A DNA stretch of 64,000 nucleotides from Vitis vinifera (Eukaryota; Streptophyta; Magnoliopsida; Vitales; Vitaceae). Below are positions 34,279 through 44,226 of the stretch, in pieces; the first letter of the stretch is position 1, and every line of letters starts with the position of its first letter. Made by a program: the position numbers and the translations under genes. The stretch spans positions 1,396,501-1,460,500 of the forward strand of contig NC_081823.1 in the NCBI RefSeq assembly GCF_030704535.1, in the 5' to 3' direction. The notes beneath the pieces were generated by a model. It searched no databases, was not told where the DNA came from, and saw only the letters and a list, made by a program, of their open reading frames with translations.

Positions 34279-36069
34279 ATGGCTTCTTCTTCCTTTATGC
34301 GGTCTCTTCTCTTCTTTCATCTCTTCTTCTTCTTCTCCCTCCTATACCCCCTTTCCTCTACTGCACAACTCTACAAACTCACCACCGGCCTCGGATCAAA
34401 GCTTCTCTCACACCCAAAACCCCTCAAAAACCCCTCTCCAACTAGGTTTTTTGAAGTCACCAAACCAGTAAAAGTCCCAAAAACCAAGCCATGTTCATCT
34501 CTTGTTCTGCAACATGACTTTGCATCCACATATGGGAAGCCCCCGGTGATTGTCCCCTACTCTCCTCCTTCCCATTGCCCATCGCAGAACTTCTCCAAGA
34601 TTGTATTGGAATGGACTGCAACCTGTAAAGGAAGGCAGTTTGATAGAATTTTTGGTGTCTGGCTTGACGGGGTTGAGCTTCTCAGGAGCTGTACTGCAGA
34701 GCCTAAAGCAACTGGGATTGTTTGGACTGTTGAGAAGGACATAACCAGGTATTCTTCACTGCTCTTGAAGAGCCAGACTAGTCAGACTCAGACTCTTGCT
34801 GTCTACATGGGGAATATTGTTGATGAAACCTATACAGGAGTCTACCATGTGAATCTCTCTTTTCATTTTTATCCTGCTGATGATTCCAACCTTCTGAAGT
34901 CTGGGTATGGTTCTAGGCCTGATTTGATCTTACCCATCTCTAGAAACCTCCCTCTGAATGATGGGTTGTGGTTTGAAATCCAGAACCAGACTCATGTGGA
35001 GGGGAAGGAGTTCATAATCCCAAAGAATGCATATAGGGCTGTGTTGGAGGTTTATGTCTCATTCCATGAGAATGATGAGTTTTGGTACTTGAATCCTCCA
35101 AATGATTATATTGATGTGAACAATCTCACTGGTTCTATACCTGGAAATTCTGCCTTCAGGGAGGTTTTGGTGAGTCTTGATGGTGAGCTAGTTGGTGCTG
35201 TTTGGCCTTTCACAGTGATCCACACTGGTGGGGTGAATCCCCTCCTTTGGAGGCCAATTTCTGCAATTGGGTCATTCAATCTTCCAAGCTATGATATTGA
35301 AATCACTCCATTTTTGGGGAATTTGTTGGATGGGAAGAGCCATGGATTAGGGTTTAGTGTTACAAATGCTTTGAATGTGTGGTTTATAGATGCAAATTTA
35401 CATCTTTGGTTGGATAACAAAAGCAAGAGGACTCAAGGGAAGCTTTTAGGGCACAACTCGAAGTCTTCTTCCTCAATTTCAACATCGTCTATGGAAGGCT
35501 TAAATGCATCATTTTTGATACATTCTACTAGGTCTATATCCTCCCGTGGATGGGTCAAGTCCTCCCATGGGAAGATGACAACAAAGACAACCCAAGATTT
35601 CAACTTTATGAACAAGATGGATATCTCAAAAAATGGCAATTTGCAGATCGTGAATCAGAGAATCCAAGTTACAAACGATCTTCATACTACATTGCCTTCT
35701 TCTTCAACCTATGTTGTCAAATCTACTAAAACCTTTCCCTTGTACTTATACTATGACATTATCAACCAAGGGAATGGAAGCTTCGTAGCGAAATCAAAAA
35801 TAAAATTGGGGTTCAATGAGAAGAGGTCTAAGAAGCTTGGATCCACTTCATCGAAAATTGCTTTAAAAAATTTGCAGAAGGGACGAGGTAACATGCATGT
35901 TGAAGGTAACTTGGTCACCAATGGAACGGCGGCTACTAGTCAAGTATATGAGTACGTTGATCCTAAAGGTTGCTACTTTAGAAATGTTAGTAGCTCAAAT
36001 GGCACAATTTTGTATGATGAAGCAAGCAATTCTTGTACCATAAGGGTAAGATCTATAGAACTTGAATGA
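34279..36069 (+). CDS. Peptide-N4-(N-acetyl-beta-glucosaminyl)asparagine amidase A-like protein, copy 1
   Basis: Intronless, 596 residues. PNGase A-type enzymes cleave N-glycans from glycopeptides in the secretory pathway or apoplast. A signal peptide is clear: MASSSFMRSLLFFHLFFFFS and onward, with a cut near STAQ (about 29). The family signature region follows: TRFFEVTKPVKVPKTKPC, HCPSQNFSKIVLEW, CKGRQFDRIFGVWLDGVELL, YTGVYHVNLSFHFYP, FHENDEFWYLNPPNDY and LLWRPISAIGSFNLPSYDIE. Several N-glycosylation sequons (e.g. NLT, NVS) fit a secreted protein. It is about two-thirds identical to the gene at 38724 by eye, its tandem paralog. The start is set by the signal peptide and by TATA spacing. Substrate in plant tissue is inferred. 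Confidence 0.92.
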   Translation: MASSSFMRSLLFFHLFFFFSLLYPLSSTAQLYKLTTGLGSKLLSHPKPLKNPSPTRFFEVTKPVKVPKTKPCSSLVLQHDFASTYGKPPVIVPYSPPSHCPSQNFSKIVLEWTATCKGRQFDRIFGVWLDGVELLRSCTAEPKATGIVWTVEKDITRYSSLLLKSQTSQTQTLAVYMGNIVDETYTGVYHVNLSFHFYPADDSNLLKSGYGSRPDLILPISRNLPLNDGLWFEIQNQTHVEGKEFIIPKNAYRAVLEVYVSFHENDEFWYLNPPNDYIDVNNLTGSIPGNSAFREVLVSLDGELVGAVWPFTVIHTGGVNPLLWRPISAIGSFNLPSYDIEITPFLGNLLDGKSHGLGFSVTNALNVWFIDANLHLWLDNKSKRTQGKLLGHNSKSSSSISTSSMEGLNASFLIHSTRSISSRGWVKSSHGKMTTKTTQDFNFMNKMDISKNGNLQIVNQRIQVTNDLHTTLPSSSTYVVKSTKTFPLYLYYDIINQGNGSFVAKSKIKLGFNEKRSKKLGSTSSKIALKNLQKGRGNMHVEGNLVTNGTAATSQVYEYVDPKGCYFRNVSSSNGTILYDEASNSCTIRVRSIELE

Positions 36070-36501
36070 TTAGGAGATAAAAAGTGTAGATGACAAGTTT
36101 GGTTGATTCTTAAGTGTTTTTACATGTGGATGAATCAAATAAGAATTCGATTGTGTCAATAGTGTTTGATTTATGTGAACGTATGTTACTTTGATAATAA
36201 TATATTTTAAGGTTTCTAGAAATTATTTGCATTAAAAATATGCTTATGTTTTGTTGTGTTCTTTATGTTAGCATATTAAATGATTCCTTAAGTGAAACCA
36301 AATTTTTAATAAATCAAATTTTAGTTACAAAATATGCTACGGATGGTTTTTCTATTTTACAAAGCAAACAAATTTTGGATTAAAAATAGGTTTTTTTTGA
36401 AGAATTTGTTATAAAAATATAATAGTTTTGAAAACAAATTTAAATGTGTTTTTTTCATAATTGTTTAAATATTTTTACATCATCTTCCCGAAAAATAAGG
36501 C

Positions 36502-36559
<58 letters not shown>

Positions 36560-37445
36560 ATTTTTCAAAATTGTAAAACAAATCTTAAGAGTTTTAAAAA
36601 TATTGTAAAAAGTTAATGTCATATTTGCTAATTATTTTTAAAAACTATTTTATGATGTTTTATAGGATAAAAGTTTATCTGAAACAATATTTAAATACAT
36701 TTAAAAAATAATTTTTATATCTAATACTTTAGTTGTAATCGTCGTACATATTTGGTTGTTACATGTTTTTTTATTTTTTATATTTTTAGAGAATAGAAAT
36801 TGTTTTCGAGTATTTTAAGGAGAATCCTTTTAACATTAAAGTAAATATTTTTCAACTTTTTTTACTTTTTTTTTTTGTTAAATATGAGGTGGAAAGAGCA
36901 CTAATAATGCTTGTACTATGAGTATATCAATGCTTTAATAATTTAAAATACTCTAAGAAAAGTACTAAACTTTTTGCATTTAGTATTTTAATTTTGAAAA
37001 AAAAAAAAAAGGGTTCGTGGGTTGCCCACTTAAATTATGGAAGACTTATTCTTTAAGATTTCATGAATATTGTTATGTGCATTACACTCCACGTCTGATC
37101 ATTGTAGAGTTCAAAAGATAAAGGGTCTACGTAGACAGATGTCGAATACATCTAAAAGACTAAAACTATATCCCTTCCTTTCCACCCATAATAATAATAT
37201 AATTGAAAATAAAAAATAACAAAAATTTAGGAGAAAAAAAGGCCATAACTTAAATTTAAAATGGAGAAAAAGAAATAAAAAAGTCAAATTGATATGAATA
37301 TCATCAAGTATTTATAATATTTTAATATTTATATTCTAATAATTTCATGCATTTTATTAACTTAATTCATATATCCTAAGCTCTATATTATTACGATTCG
37401 CAACACAAAAACGTATAATAAAATTTAAAAATCAGTAAATAAGTG
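36070..37445. other. 3' flank and AT-rich spacer
   Basis: 3' end region of PNGase A-like copy 1, then A/T-rich DNA. No gene. Confidence 0.4.
36504..36556. repeat. TA microsatellite
   Basis: About 26 uninterrupted TA units, 0.4 kb downstream of the first PNGase A-like gene. Confidence 0.95.
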
Positions 37446-37958
37446 AAGTTTGTTTTTTGAACTTTTTTTAAGAAGTAACTTATTTTCAGATTTTAGATTA
37501 TTTGATAGTTTATTTCTTATTAACCTATTATTTATTTTAAATTTTTTTTACTAAACAGAAAAAATCAAATATAGTGTTTGTTTTTTTACTTAATTCTAAA
37601 TAAAAATTAAAATTAAATAGTGTTTAGTAGGGTTAAGTATTAGATTTTTTATTTTTATAATATTTTATTTAAATTAAATATTAAAAAATAGCATATTATT
37701 TTTTCTATTTAAAAAGAGTAAAATATTTTAATTTTTTTTATTCAATAAAAAATTTTATGATAAATCATCAAAAAAGTAACAAAGAAAAAACAATGTAAAA
37801 TCTAAAAACAAATTACTTTTGATAAAAAACTAAAAAACAAACACCCTCTTTGGATTTTTTTGAAAGTCGAAATTAATTTATTTGTTTTTCAGATTTCTTT
37901 CAATACGATTTAATTTTAAGTTCTATTTAGAATTAAGTGATAAAAAAATTAACACTAC
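37446..37958 (-). mobile_element. MITE family A, minus-oriented, split by a nested copy
   Basis: The right part (about 37847-37958) is the complement of the family 5' end (ACTTAATTCTAAATAGAACTT preceded by a GTGTTA...TTTTTTA end). The left part (about 37446-37572) is the complement of the family 3' half. The two halves are separated by another copy in plus orientation (37573-37846). Confidence 0.65.
37573..37846 (+). mobile_element. MITE family A, nested copy
   Basis: Starts TAGTGTTTGTTTTTTTAC, ends CTAAAAAACAAACACC, about 274 bp. Same interior as 28755-29025. It lies inside the older, oppositely oriented copy. Confidence 0.72.
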
Positions 37959-38677
37959 CTTAATAATTATATTTCACTTAAAAGTAATCATTTGTTTTTA
38001 TATTTCCAATTTTTTACTTATAATAATATTCTTATTTTAATCAAGCTTTCATATATAAATTTCAATATTTTATTCATTTTTTTTCTTGTTCTAATATTTT
38101 TAATTTCTAAATACCTACAAGAAGGTTTTAATATTTTATTCATTTTTCTATTGTTTTTTTATTTAAAAAAATTTTGGATAGAGAAAAGTGTGTATATATA
38201 TTCTACTTTTAATTATTTGAGTCTACAATGAAAAATAAAAAATAAAAAATAAAAAATAAAAAAATAAAAATTTAAAAGAAAAATAAAATCTTAGATTCTA
38301 ATAAGTGTTATGCATTATTAGCCATAAAAAAATTGAAATGTTGTTTTTTTTAATTTATGTTTTGCAATTAATAATTAGTTATGTTTTTTAAATATTTAAA
38401 TCTTTAGTTACGTTTCAATAAGTAATTTTGTCTTGTAATTTACATGTAATTTGAATCCAAATTAAGCTGGAATTAAAATTTTTAATTGTTTAAAAATTAA
38501 AATGAATTAAGAAAATTGATTTTTATATTTGAATTCTTAAATAAAATTTTGTTTTTAAAAATAATCAAGAATTATAAAAATAAATAAAAAAATAAAAAGT
38601 TTTTCTCTCTTGTGTACTTCTTGTTCTCCACTCCAAAACCAAAGCTTCTCTGTCTACATATTGATTGACTATAAGGT

Positions 38678-38884
38678 ATGGTAACACCAAAGCTTTTCTG
38701 TCGAGTCTCAACAACCATCTTCTATGGCTGCTTCTCTCCTTCCTCTCCTCCTTTTTTCTCTCTTCTTCCTCCTCAACCCTCCCTCCACCACTGCAAATCT
38801 ACACAAAGTCAGCAACCTCCTCAGATCACAGCTTCTCTCACAGCCCAAACCCCACCGAGACACCCCTCCAATCAGGTTCTTTGA
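38678..38884 (+). other. Overlapping upstream ORF at PNGase A-like copy 2
   Basis: An ATG at 38678 opens 68 codons in a different frame and runs past the main ATG at 38724. If the transcript starts upstream of 38678, this could depress translation of the main frame. Whether the transcript does so cannot be told from sequence. Confidence 0.35.
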
Positions 38885-40562
38885 AGTCACCAAACCCATC
38901 AAAGTCCCCAAAACCAAGCCCTGCTCTTCCCTTGTTCTCCAACATGATTTTGGCTACACATATGGTAAACCCCCTGTTCTTGCTCCCTACTCTCCTCCTG
39001 CTCATTGCCCATCTCAGAATTTCTCCAAAATTGTGCTGGAATGGAGTGCCACATGTAAAGGGAGGCAATTTGATCGGATTTTTGGGGTTTGGCTTGGTGG
39101 GGTTGAGCTTCTCCGGAGCTGCACTGCAGAGCCTACAGCTACTGGGATTGTTTGGACTGTTAAGAAGGATGTTACCAGGTATTATTCTTTGCTTATGAAG
39201 GAAGAGACACTTGCTGTTTATTTGGGTAATGTTGTTGATAAAACCTATACTGGGGTTTACCATGTGAATGTGACTTTTCATTTTTATCCTGCTGCGAAGA
39301 ATTCTGAAAAATTGGCTTCTGGGTATGGTTCCTGGGCGGATTTGATCTTGCCCATTTCGCGAAATCTGCCTTTGAATGATGGGTTGTGGTTTGAAATTGA
39401 GAATTCGACTGATTTGGAGGTGAAGAAGTTCAAAATTCCTCGAAATGCCTATAGGGCTGTGTTGGAGGTTTATCTTTCATTTCATGAGAATGATGAATTT
39501 TGGTATTCAAATCCACCAAATGATTACATTTCTGCAAATAATCTTACTGGGACTCCTGGAAATGGGCCTTTTAGGGAGGTTTTGGTGGGGCTTGATGGTA
39601 AGCTAGTTGGTGCTGTTTGGCCCTTTACAGTCATCTATACAGGAGGGGTCAACCCCCTCTTATGGAGGCCAATTACTGGAATTGGGTCATTTGATCTTCC
39701 GAGTTATAATATTGAAATTACTCCATTTTTAGGGAAGATATTAGATGGAAAGACCCATACTTTTGAGTTTAGCGTTACTAATGCCTTGAATGTATGGTAC
39801 ATAGATGCAAATTTGCATATTTGGTTGGACCATAAGAGCACACAAACTGAAGGGAGGCTTTTGGGCCATGGCTCTGGGTCGTCTTTGTCTACTTCGACAT
39901 TGTATATGAAGGGTTTAAATGCATCATTTTTGACACTCTCTAGCAGGTCTATATCATCCACTGGATGGGTGAAATCCTCCCATGGGAAGATGACAACCCA
40001 GTCAATCCAAGAATTCAAATACATCAACTTAATGGTAATGGGGAATGATGGGGATTTGCAGACTGTGAATCAGACAATTCATTTCAATGATGGTGTTTAT
40101 ACCAAGTTCCCATATTCTTTTAGTTATTCGATCAATTCATCTAAACTGTTTCCCCTTTATTTGTACTCTGACAATGTGGATCGAGGAAATGGAACTTATC
40201 TTTCACTGGCAAATGTCACTCTGGGATTTAATGAGGAGAGATCTAACTCTGCTGGTTCTAGCTTCTCCAAGACCTTTCTTGAAAATTTGCAGACGGGGCA
40301 GGGTTCTATGATTATAAAGAACAACTTGGTGAGCAGTGGATTGGGGAGTACCCAAGAAGTATACAACTATGGCTGTCCTAAATTCTGCTACTTTAGGAAT
40401 GTGAGCAGCTCAAACTACACCATTTTGTATGATACGGTGAGCAGTTCTTGCAGAAGAAGGCCACAGTCTCAACTGGACATTAGTCATGGTAAATTCTATT
40501 CCATTCCTGCTCGAAAGGTCTTTCTAACATCTGATTTGCGTGAAGATGAGAAGGGGGTTTAG
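38724..40562 (+). CDS. Peptide-N4-(N-acetyl-beta-glucosaminyl)asparagine amidase A-like protein, copy 2
   Basis: Intronless, 612 residues, tandem paralog of the gene at 34279 on the same strand, 2.65 kb apart. The signal peptide MAASLLPLLLFSLFFLLNPP runs to about residue 24. The same PNGase A hallmarks recur: IRFFEVTKPIKVPKTKPC, HCPSQNFSKIVLEWSATC, QFDRIFGVWLGGVELL, FHENDEFWYSNPPNDYI and LLWRPITGIGSFDLPSYN. It lacks the SQTSQTQ insert of copy 1 and has a longer C-terminal tail (about 25 extra residues after the shared cysteine near SCRRRPQ). Secreted or apoplastic glycopeptidase role is from family knowledge. The frame is intact, with no sign of decay. Confidence 0.92.
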   Translation: MAASLLPLLLFSLFFLLNPPSTTANLHKVSNLLRSQLLSQPKPHRDTPPIRFFEVTKPIKVPKTKPCSSLVLQHDFGYTYGKPPVLAPYSPPAHCPSQNFSKIVLEWSATCKGRQFDRIFGVWLGGVELLRSCTAEPTATGIVWTVKKDVTRYYSLLMKEETLAVYLGNVVDKTYTGVYHVNVTFHFYPAAKNSEKLASGYGSWADLILPISRNLPLNDGLWFEIENSTDLEVKKFKIPRNAYRAVLEVYLSFHENDEFWYSNPPNDYISANNLTGTPGNGPFREVLVGLDGKLVGAVWPFTVIYTGGVNPLLWRPITGIGSFDLPSYNIEITPFLGKILDGKTHTFEFSVTNALNVWYIDANLHIWLDHKSTQTEGRLLGHGSGSSLSTSTLYMKGLNASFLTLSSRSISSTGWVKSSHGKMTTQSIQEFKYINLMVMGNDGDLQTVNQTIHFNDGVYTKFPYSFSYSINSSKLFPLYLYSDNVDRGNGTYLSLANVTLGFNEERSNSAGSSFSKTFLENLQTGQGSMIIKNNLVSSGLGSTQEVYNYGCPKFCYFRNVSSSNYTILYDTVSSSCRRRPQSQLDISHGKFYSIPARKVFLTSDLREDEKGV

Positions 40563-41376
40563 GTCAATTGCTTCATGGGAGGATGTCTCTTATTGGGTCT
40601 TTAGGTGGATTTCTGCATGTGGCTGCACCAAATGAGAATATAACCATGTCATAGTCTTTAGTTTTTGTGTGCATAAATTACTTCCACTGCTGTTCCTTTT
40701 TAGTTTTTTAATGTAATTATTTGCATTAAAATATATTAAGTCTTGTTCTTCAAGTGGAGATGGTGAACATCTTTCATATTGGTGTGCCTCAATCTCTCCT
40801 AGTTTCTTATCAAAACAATTCCTAATACCAGTTCCTTATCAAATGAATGAAGGGAATGATCAACATTTCCTGATTTAATACTCTGATGTTTCATTGTCAG
40901 AAATGTGAGTTTTTGCAGCTGCTCGTTGTTTCTTCATGTTAGGTAGATGAATGGTTTCAAACTTGGTTAATAATTTTCCTATTAGGAGAACCTTCTCTGA
41001 TATCTTTTGATTATGGCTACTCTGAGGATATTTCCACCAGAAAAATGAGAAATGAACAGAGCCAGGGTATGTGCTAAACTTATTTCACGGTTGTATTTAG
41101 GCTTGATTATGTTTTAACATTAGAACTTTGTTTTGATCACCCTCTGAACTTGAGTTTGTATTAGCAATTATTAATGCCTTAAAGAGTCAGTGTTATAGCC
41201 ATCTATCTTCCATTAGAAAAGGTAAAGCCTATGGTGCAAGCCCTCTTATCTCTCCTTTTCATAGATATTTGCATCCTGTTCTATATTTTGGTCTTTCATT
41301 TTTATGCAGCAAACTGATTGAAGATCTTGATTCTGGCTAGAGACATGACTACGGAATCCATGTGTAAGTTTTAGGC
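40563..41376. other. 3' flank of PNGase A-like copy 2
   Basis: No gene. A likely poly(A) zone lies around 40690-40740 (TTGCATTAAAATATATTAAG). Confidence 0.35.
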
Positions 41377-41565
41377 TATGTTTGGTTTCCAGAAAAATTG
41401 AGGGGAAAAAATAGTAAGAAAAAAAAAAATCATGGAAAATTTTGAAATTTTTTTCCCCTTGTGTGGTTTGTTTATGGAGCTTTCTTCCATGGTATCCAAA
41501 CAAGAAAACTATTTTTCTTTATCATTTTTTTTCCTTTTTTTAGGATTTTCCAAGAACCAAACATA
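41377..41565. mobile_element. MITE, family B
   Basis: Left end TATGTTTGGTTTCCAGAAAA; right end GGATTTTCCAAGAACCAAAC then ATA. These are terminal inverted repeats of about 20 bp with few mismatches, 189 bp in all. The family also occurs at 58271. Confidence 0.7.
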
Positions 41566-42697
41566 TTCTTTTGAAGGTGAAGGCTATTGAAAGAGGGAAC
41601 CAAACAGAAAATCCCCAAGTCCTCTGTACATCACTTTTGGTTAGTCTTAGTAAATCTTGTTAAGAAATCCTTTATTTCGTATTGCCATCAGGTTTGATTG
41701 ACTGATTCTGGCCTAGAATTCATACCCTTTCCTAGGATATTGTGAGATCATGTCTTGTTTTGAACTTAGAGTCAGAGAGTTAGAATTAAATTTGGTTGGA
41801 GTAGAAGTACAAAAATAAAGCATTCTCTCTCCAGAGTTCATGTGAATCTAATTCTCCCAATCCAGTTTATGCAGGGGAATGGCTCCATGCTATAAGAAAA
41901 CACGATGAAAAACTTGGCTCAAGTGAGCATTTGCTGGAGTAACAAGAATAGTAGGATTAAACATGCGTATTCAGAAAAAAATTGGATGTTCTCGAGATGG
42001 AGTAATTTGTAGAGATCTGCAGATACTGGGCTTAGCTTCACTTTGAAGGCACCTAACTGAAACCAGCAAAACATGCCATGCTCAGGTAAAGCTTCCAAGA
42101 CCGACAGTTTGCCCCTTTTCTCTCTCAGGTATTGGATTTATGAGTTTGTTGTCTATATTGTTACTGGGTCATGATCAGTTTGATTGAAGAAACTTTTCTG
42201 CAAGTTTCATGACTATTTTACTGGAAAAGTAATTCTGCTGTGACTAGTGATCCCCTGATCCTTGATTTTCATGTCAGTTCATAGGCTTATAGATTTTGAG
42301 CTTCAAATGCGTACTCATTTGCCTAATCTGCAGGTCTTCAACTGCATCTACATTTTGAACTCATCATTTTTTTCTACAAGTTTCATGAATATTTTCCCAG
42401 AAAGTAGGATAGGTTAAGGTAAATTCTGTTGTGACTAGTGATCCCCTGATCCTTGATTTTCTTGTCAGTTCATAGGCTTTTCCTCAAAGTCCATAATGGA
42501 ATTTCCCAACCTTATCCCAACTATCTGGGTCAACATTGATAAATCCAGGTTGAATGTATTCAAGACTGGAGGATTCATTTCCTTATGGGGGCAAAGCTGA
42601 AAGAAATTGGATTCATGCAAGAGTAAGACTATCTTTGTTTTAACAATTATCAATAAATTAAAACTATGCTTGGTTTAGGAAATTGCTATTAAAAAAA
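41566..42697. other. Spacer with a direct repeat
   Basis: No gene. Contains two copies of a segment at about 42193-42288 and 42370-42478, each with TGTGACTAGTGATCCCCTGA and CAGTTCATAGGCTT; highly similar. Confidence 0.6.
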
Positions 42698-42903
42698 AAA
42701 TAAAAAAAAAATAAAATATAGATATATATGGGAACTTGTGGATGATCATCCATATTGATTTATATCTATTTGTAACTCCCTATAAAAGGGAGATGCTTCT
42801 AATGAAAATTTATCTTGTTCTTTTCCTACATCCTATTCTACTTTTCTTTGAATATCTTTGTTTATTCTTTCATTTTTTCTTTTCCTTATTCTTTTATTTT
42901 ACA
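42698..42903 (+). repeat. Left LTR of old Copia element
   Basis: Shares GATGATCATCCATATTGAT, TTCCTACATCCTATTCTACT and an end TTTTACA with 46294-46500. The 5' edge is blurred by A runs, so the start is approximate. Confidence 0.75.
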
Positions 42904-43077
42904 ACACGTTATTAGCACGATGCTCTGAGTATATAGAAAAAGAGAAAAATACTCGAGGTAGAAAAGAAAAAGAGAAGAATTCATCTACAAAATTTCTTAT
43001 AGGTATGTAGCCTTATTCTCTTTGAATGAAATATGAATATTATGCATTGTATTATTATAATTTTTATTTACTTTATC

Positions 43078-43475
43078 TCATAGCTAGAAGCTATGTGAAT
43101 CATATTTCATATAATTATAGATTCTAATTATTTAATAACTAGAAGTTATATAGAAAAAATTTTCATAACCAGAAGTTATGAAAAATATGCATAATCTTCA
43201 TAACCAGATGTTATGGGGGTAAATTACAAAATTACAAATACATAGTCGGAAGCTATGCATATAAAACAACATTATATGACCAAAAGTTATATAATAAATA
43301 GTTCATAGCCTAAAGGTATGTACAAATCCAAAATTACAAATACATAGCCAAAAGTTATGCATATAACTCATAATTATTTATTTTTAATTATACAGTATAA
43401 TTGGAAGTTATACAAAATAATATTATATAACAGAAGTTATAAAATGAATAATTCTTAGTCTGAAGTTATGCACAA
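43078..43475 (+). repeat. Array of short hairpin repeats (CATAAC-CAGAAG-TTATG type)
   Basis: About ten or more units such as CATAACCAGAAGTTATG and CATAGCTAGAAGCTATG, each a small inverted repeat with a 4-6 base loop, at irregular 25-50 bp spacing. Located between the left LTR and the gag-like region of the old Copia element. Confidence 0.8.
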
Positions 43476-44035
43476 ATTTACATAAAAAATTGTTATTTTG
43501 ATGAAACTTTTGTCTCGTTAATTGCAGAACATTGATAATAGACAATGTTAATACTATATCAAGTGATAGAAACCTTATTAAAGGCTTCAAGAGCTTATAC
43601 TATGTCACTATTAGTATTTGATTTCATGTGAATGACACTTTATACAATGTTAGATCTAGAAGAATCTTGTAAGATCAACTTGGTCTTCCGGGGTAAATGG
43701 TTGTATGGATGTACATTATAAAATCATAAGTTTTTATTTAGTAACTAGTCTACCTATACACTTGAAAGATACGATGATATGTTGTGTAGATTAGCATTTT
43801 AATGAGACAATTTTCTCATCGTTAAGGGGAGGAAGCTAGTTCCAGAAAAACAACATGAAATTATTTGGAATGTATTGATTTTGACTTATCTTGATCCTCA
43901 TACTAATCAATGTGAACTAGAAGTTCAAAAGATAATTTATTTGCAAGAACTTGCAAATCAACTACGAAATGCTTTCATTGATGCAAAGAAAGTAACAAAA
44001 TCATTTTCACTGACCTAGAATATTCTATTACAAAT

Positions 44036-44226
44036 TGATGTCCTTGAAGGACAATTAAATAATGCGTTGATGTCCTTGAAGGACGATTAAATAATGAGTT
44101 GATGCCCTTGAAGGACGATTAAATAATGCGTTGATGTCCTTAAAGGACAATTGAATAATAAGTTGATATCCTTGAAGGACAATTAAATAATGAGTTAATG
44201 TTCCTGAAGGACAATTAAATAATAAG
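44036..44226 (+). repeat. 32-bp minisatellite, six units
   Basis: Unit TTGATGTCCTTGAAGGACAA then TTAAATAATGCG, repeated six times with few changes. TCCTTGAAGGA inside each unit is palindromic. Lies in the gag-like region of the old Copia element. Confidence 0.93.

Noticed and set aside
43078-43475. Evenly sized repeats resembling a CRISPR array
   Set aside because: Units are short, imperfect and irregularly spaced, inside a plant retroelement; no cas genes and a eukaryotic genome.
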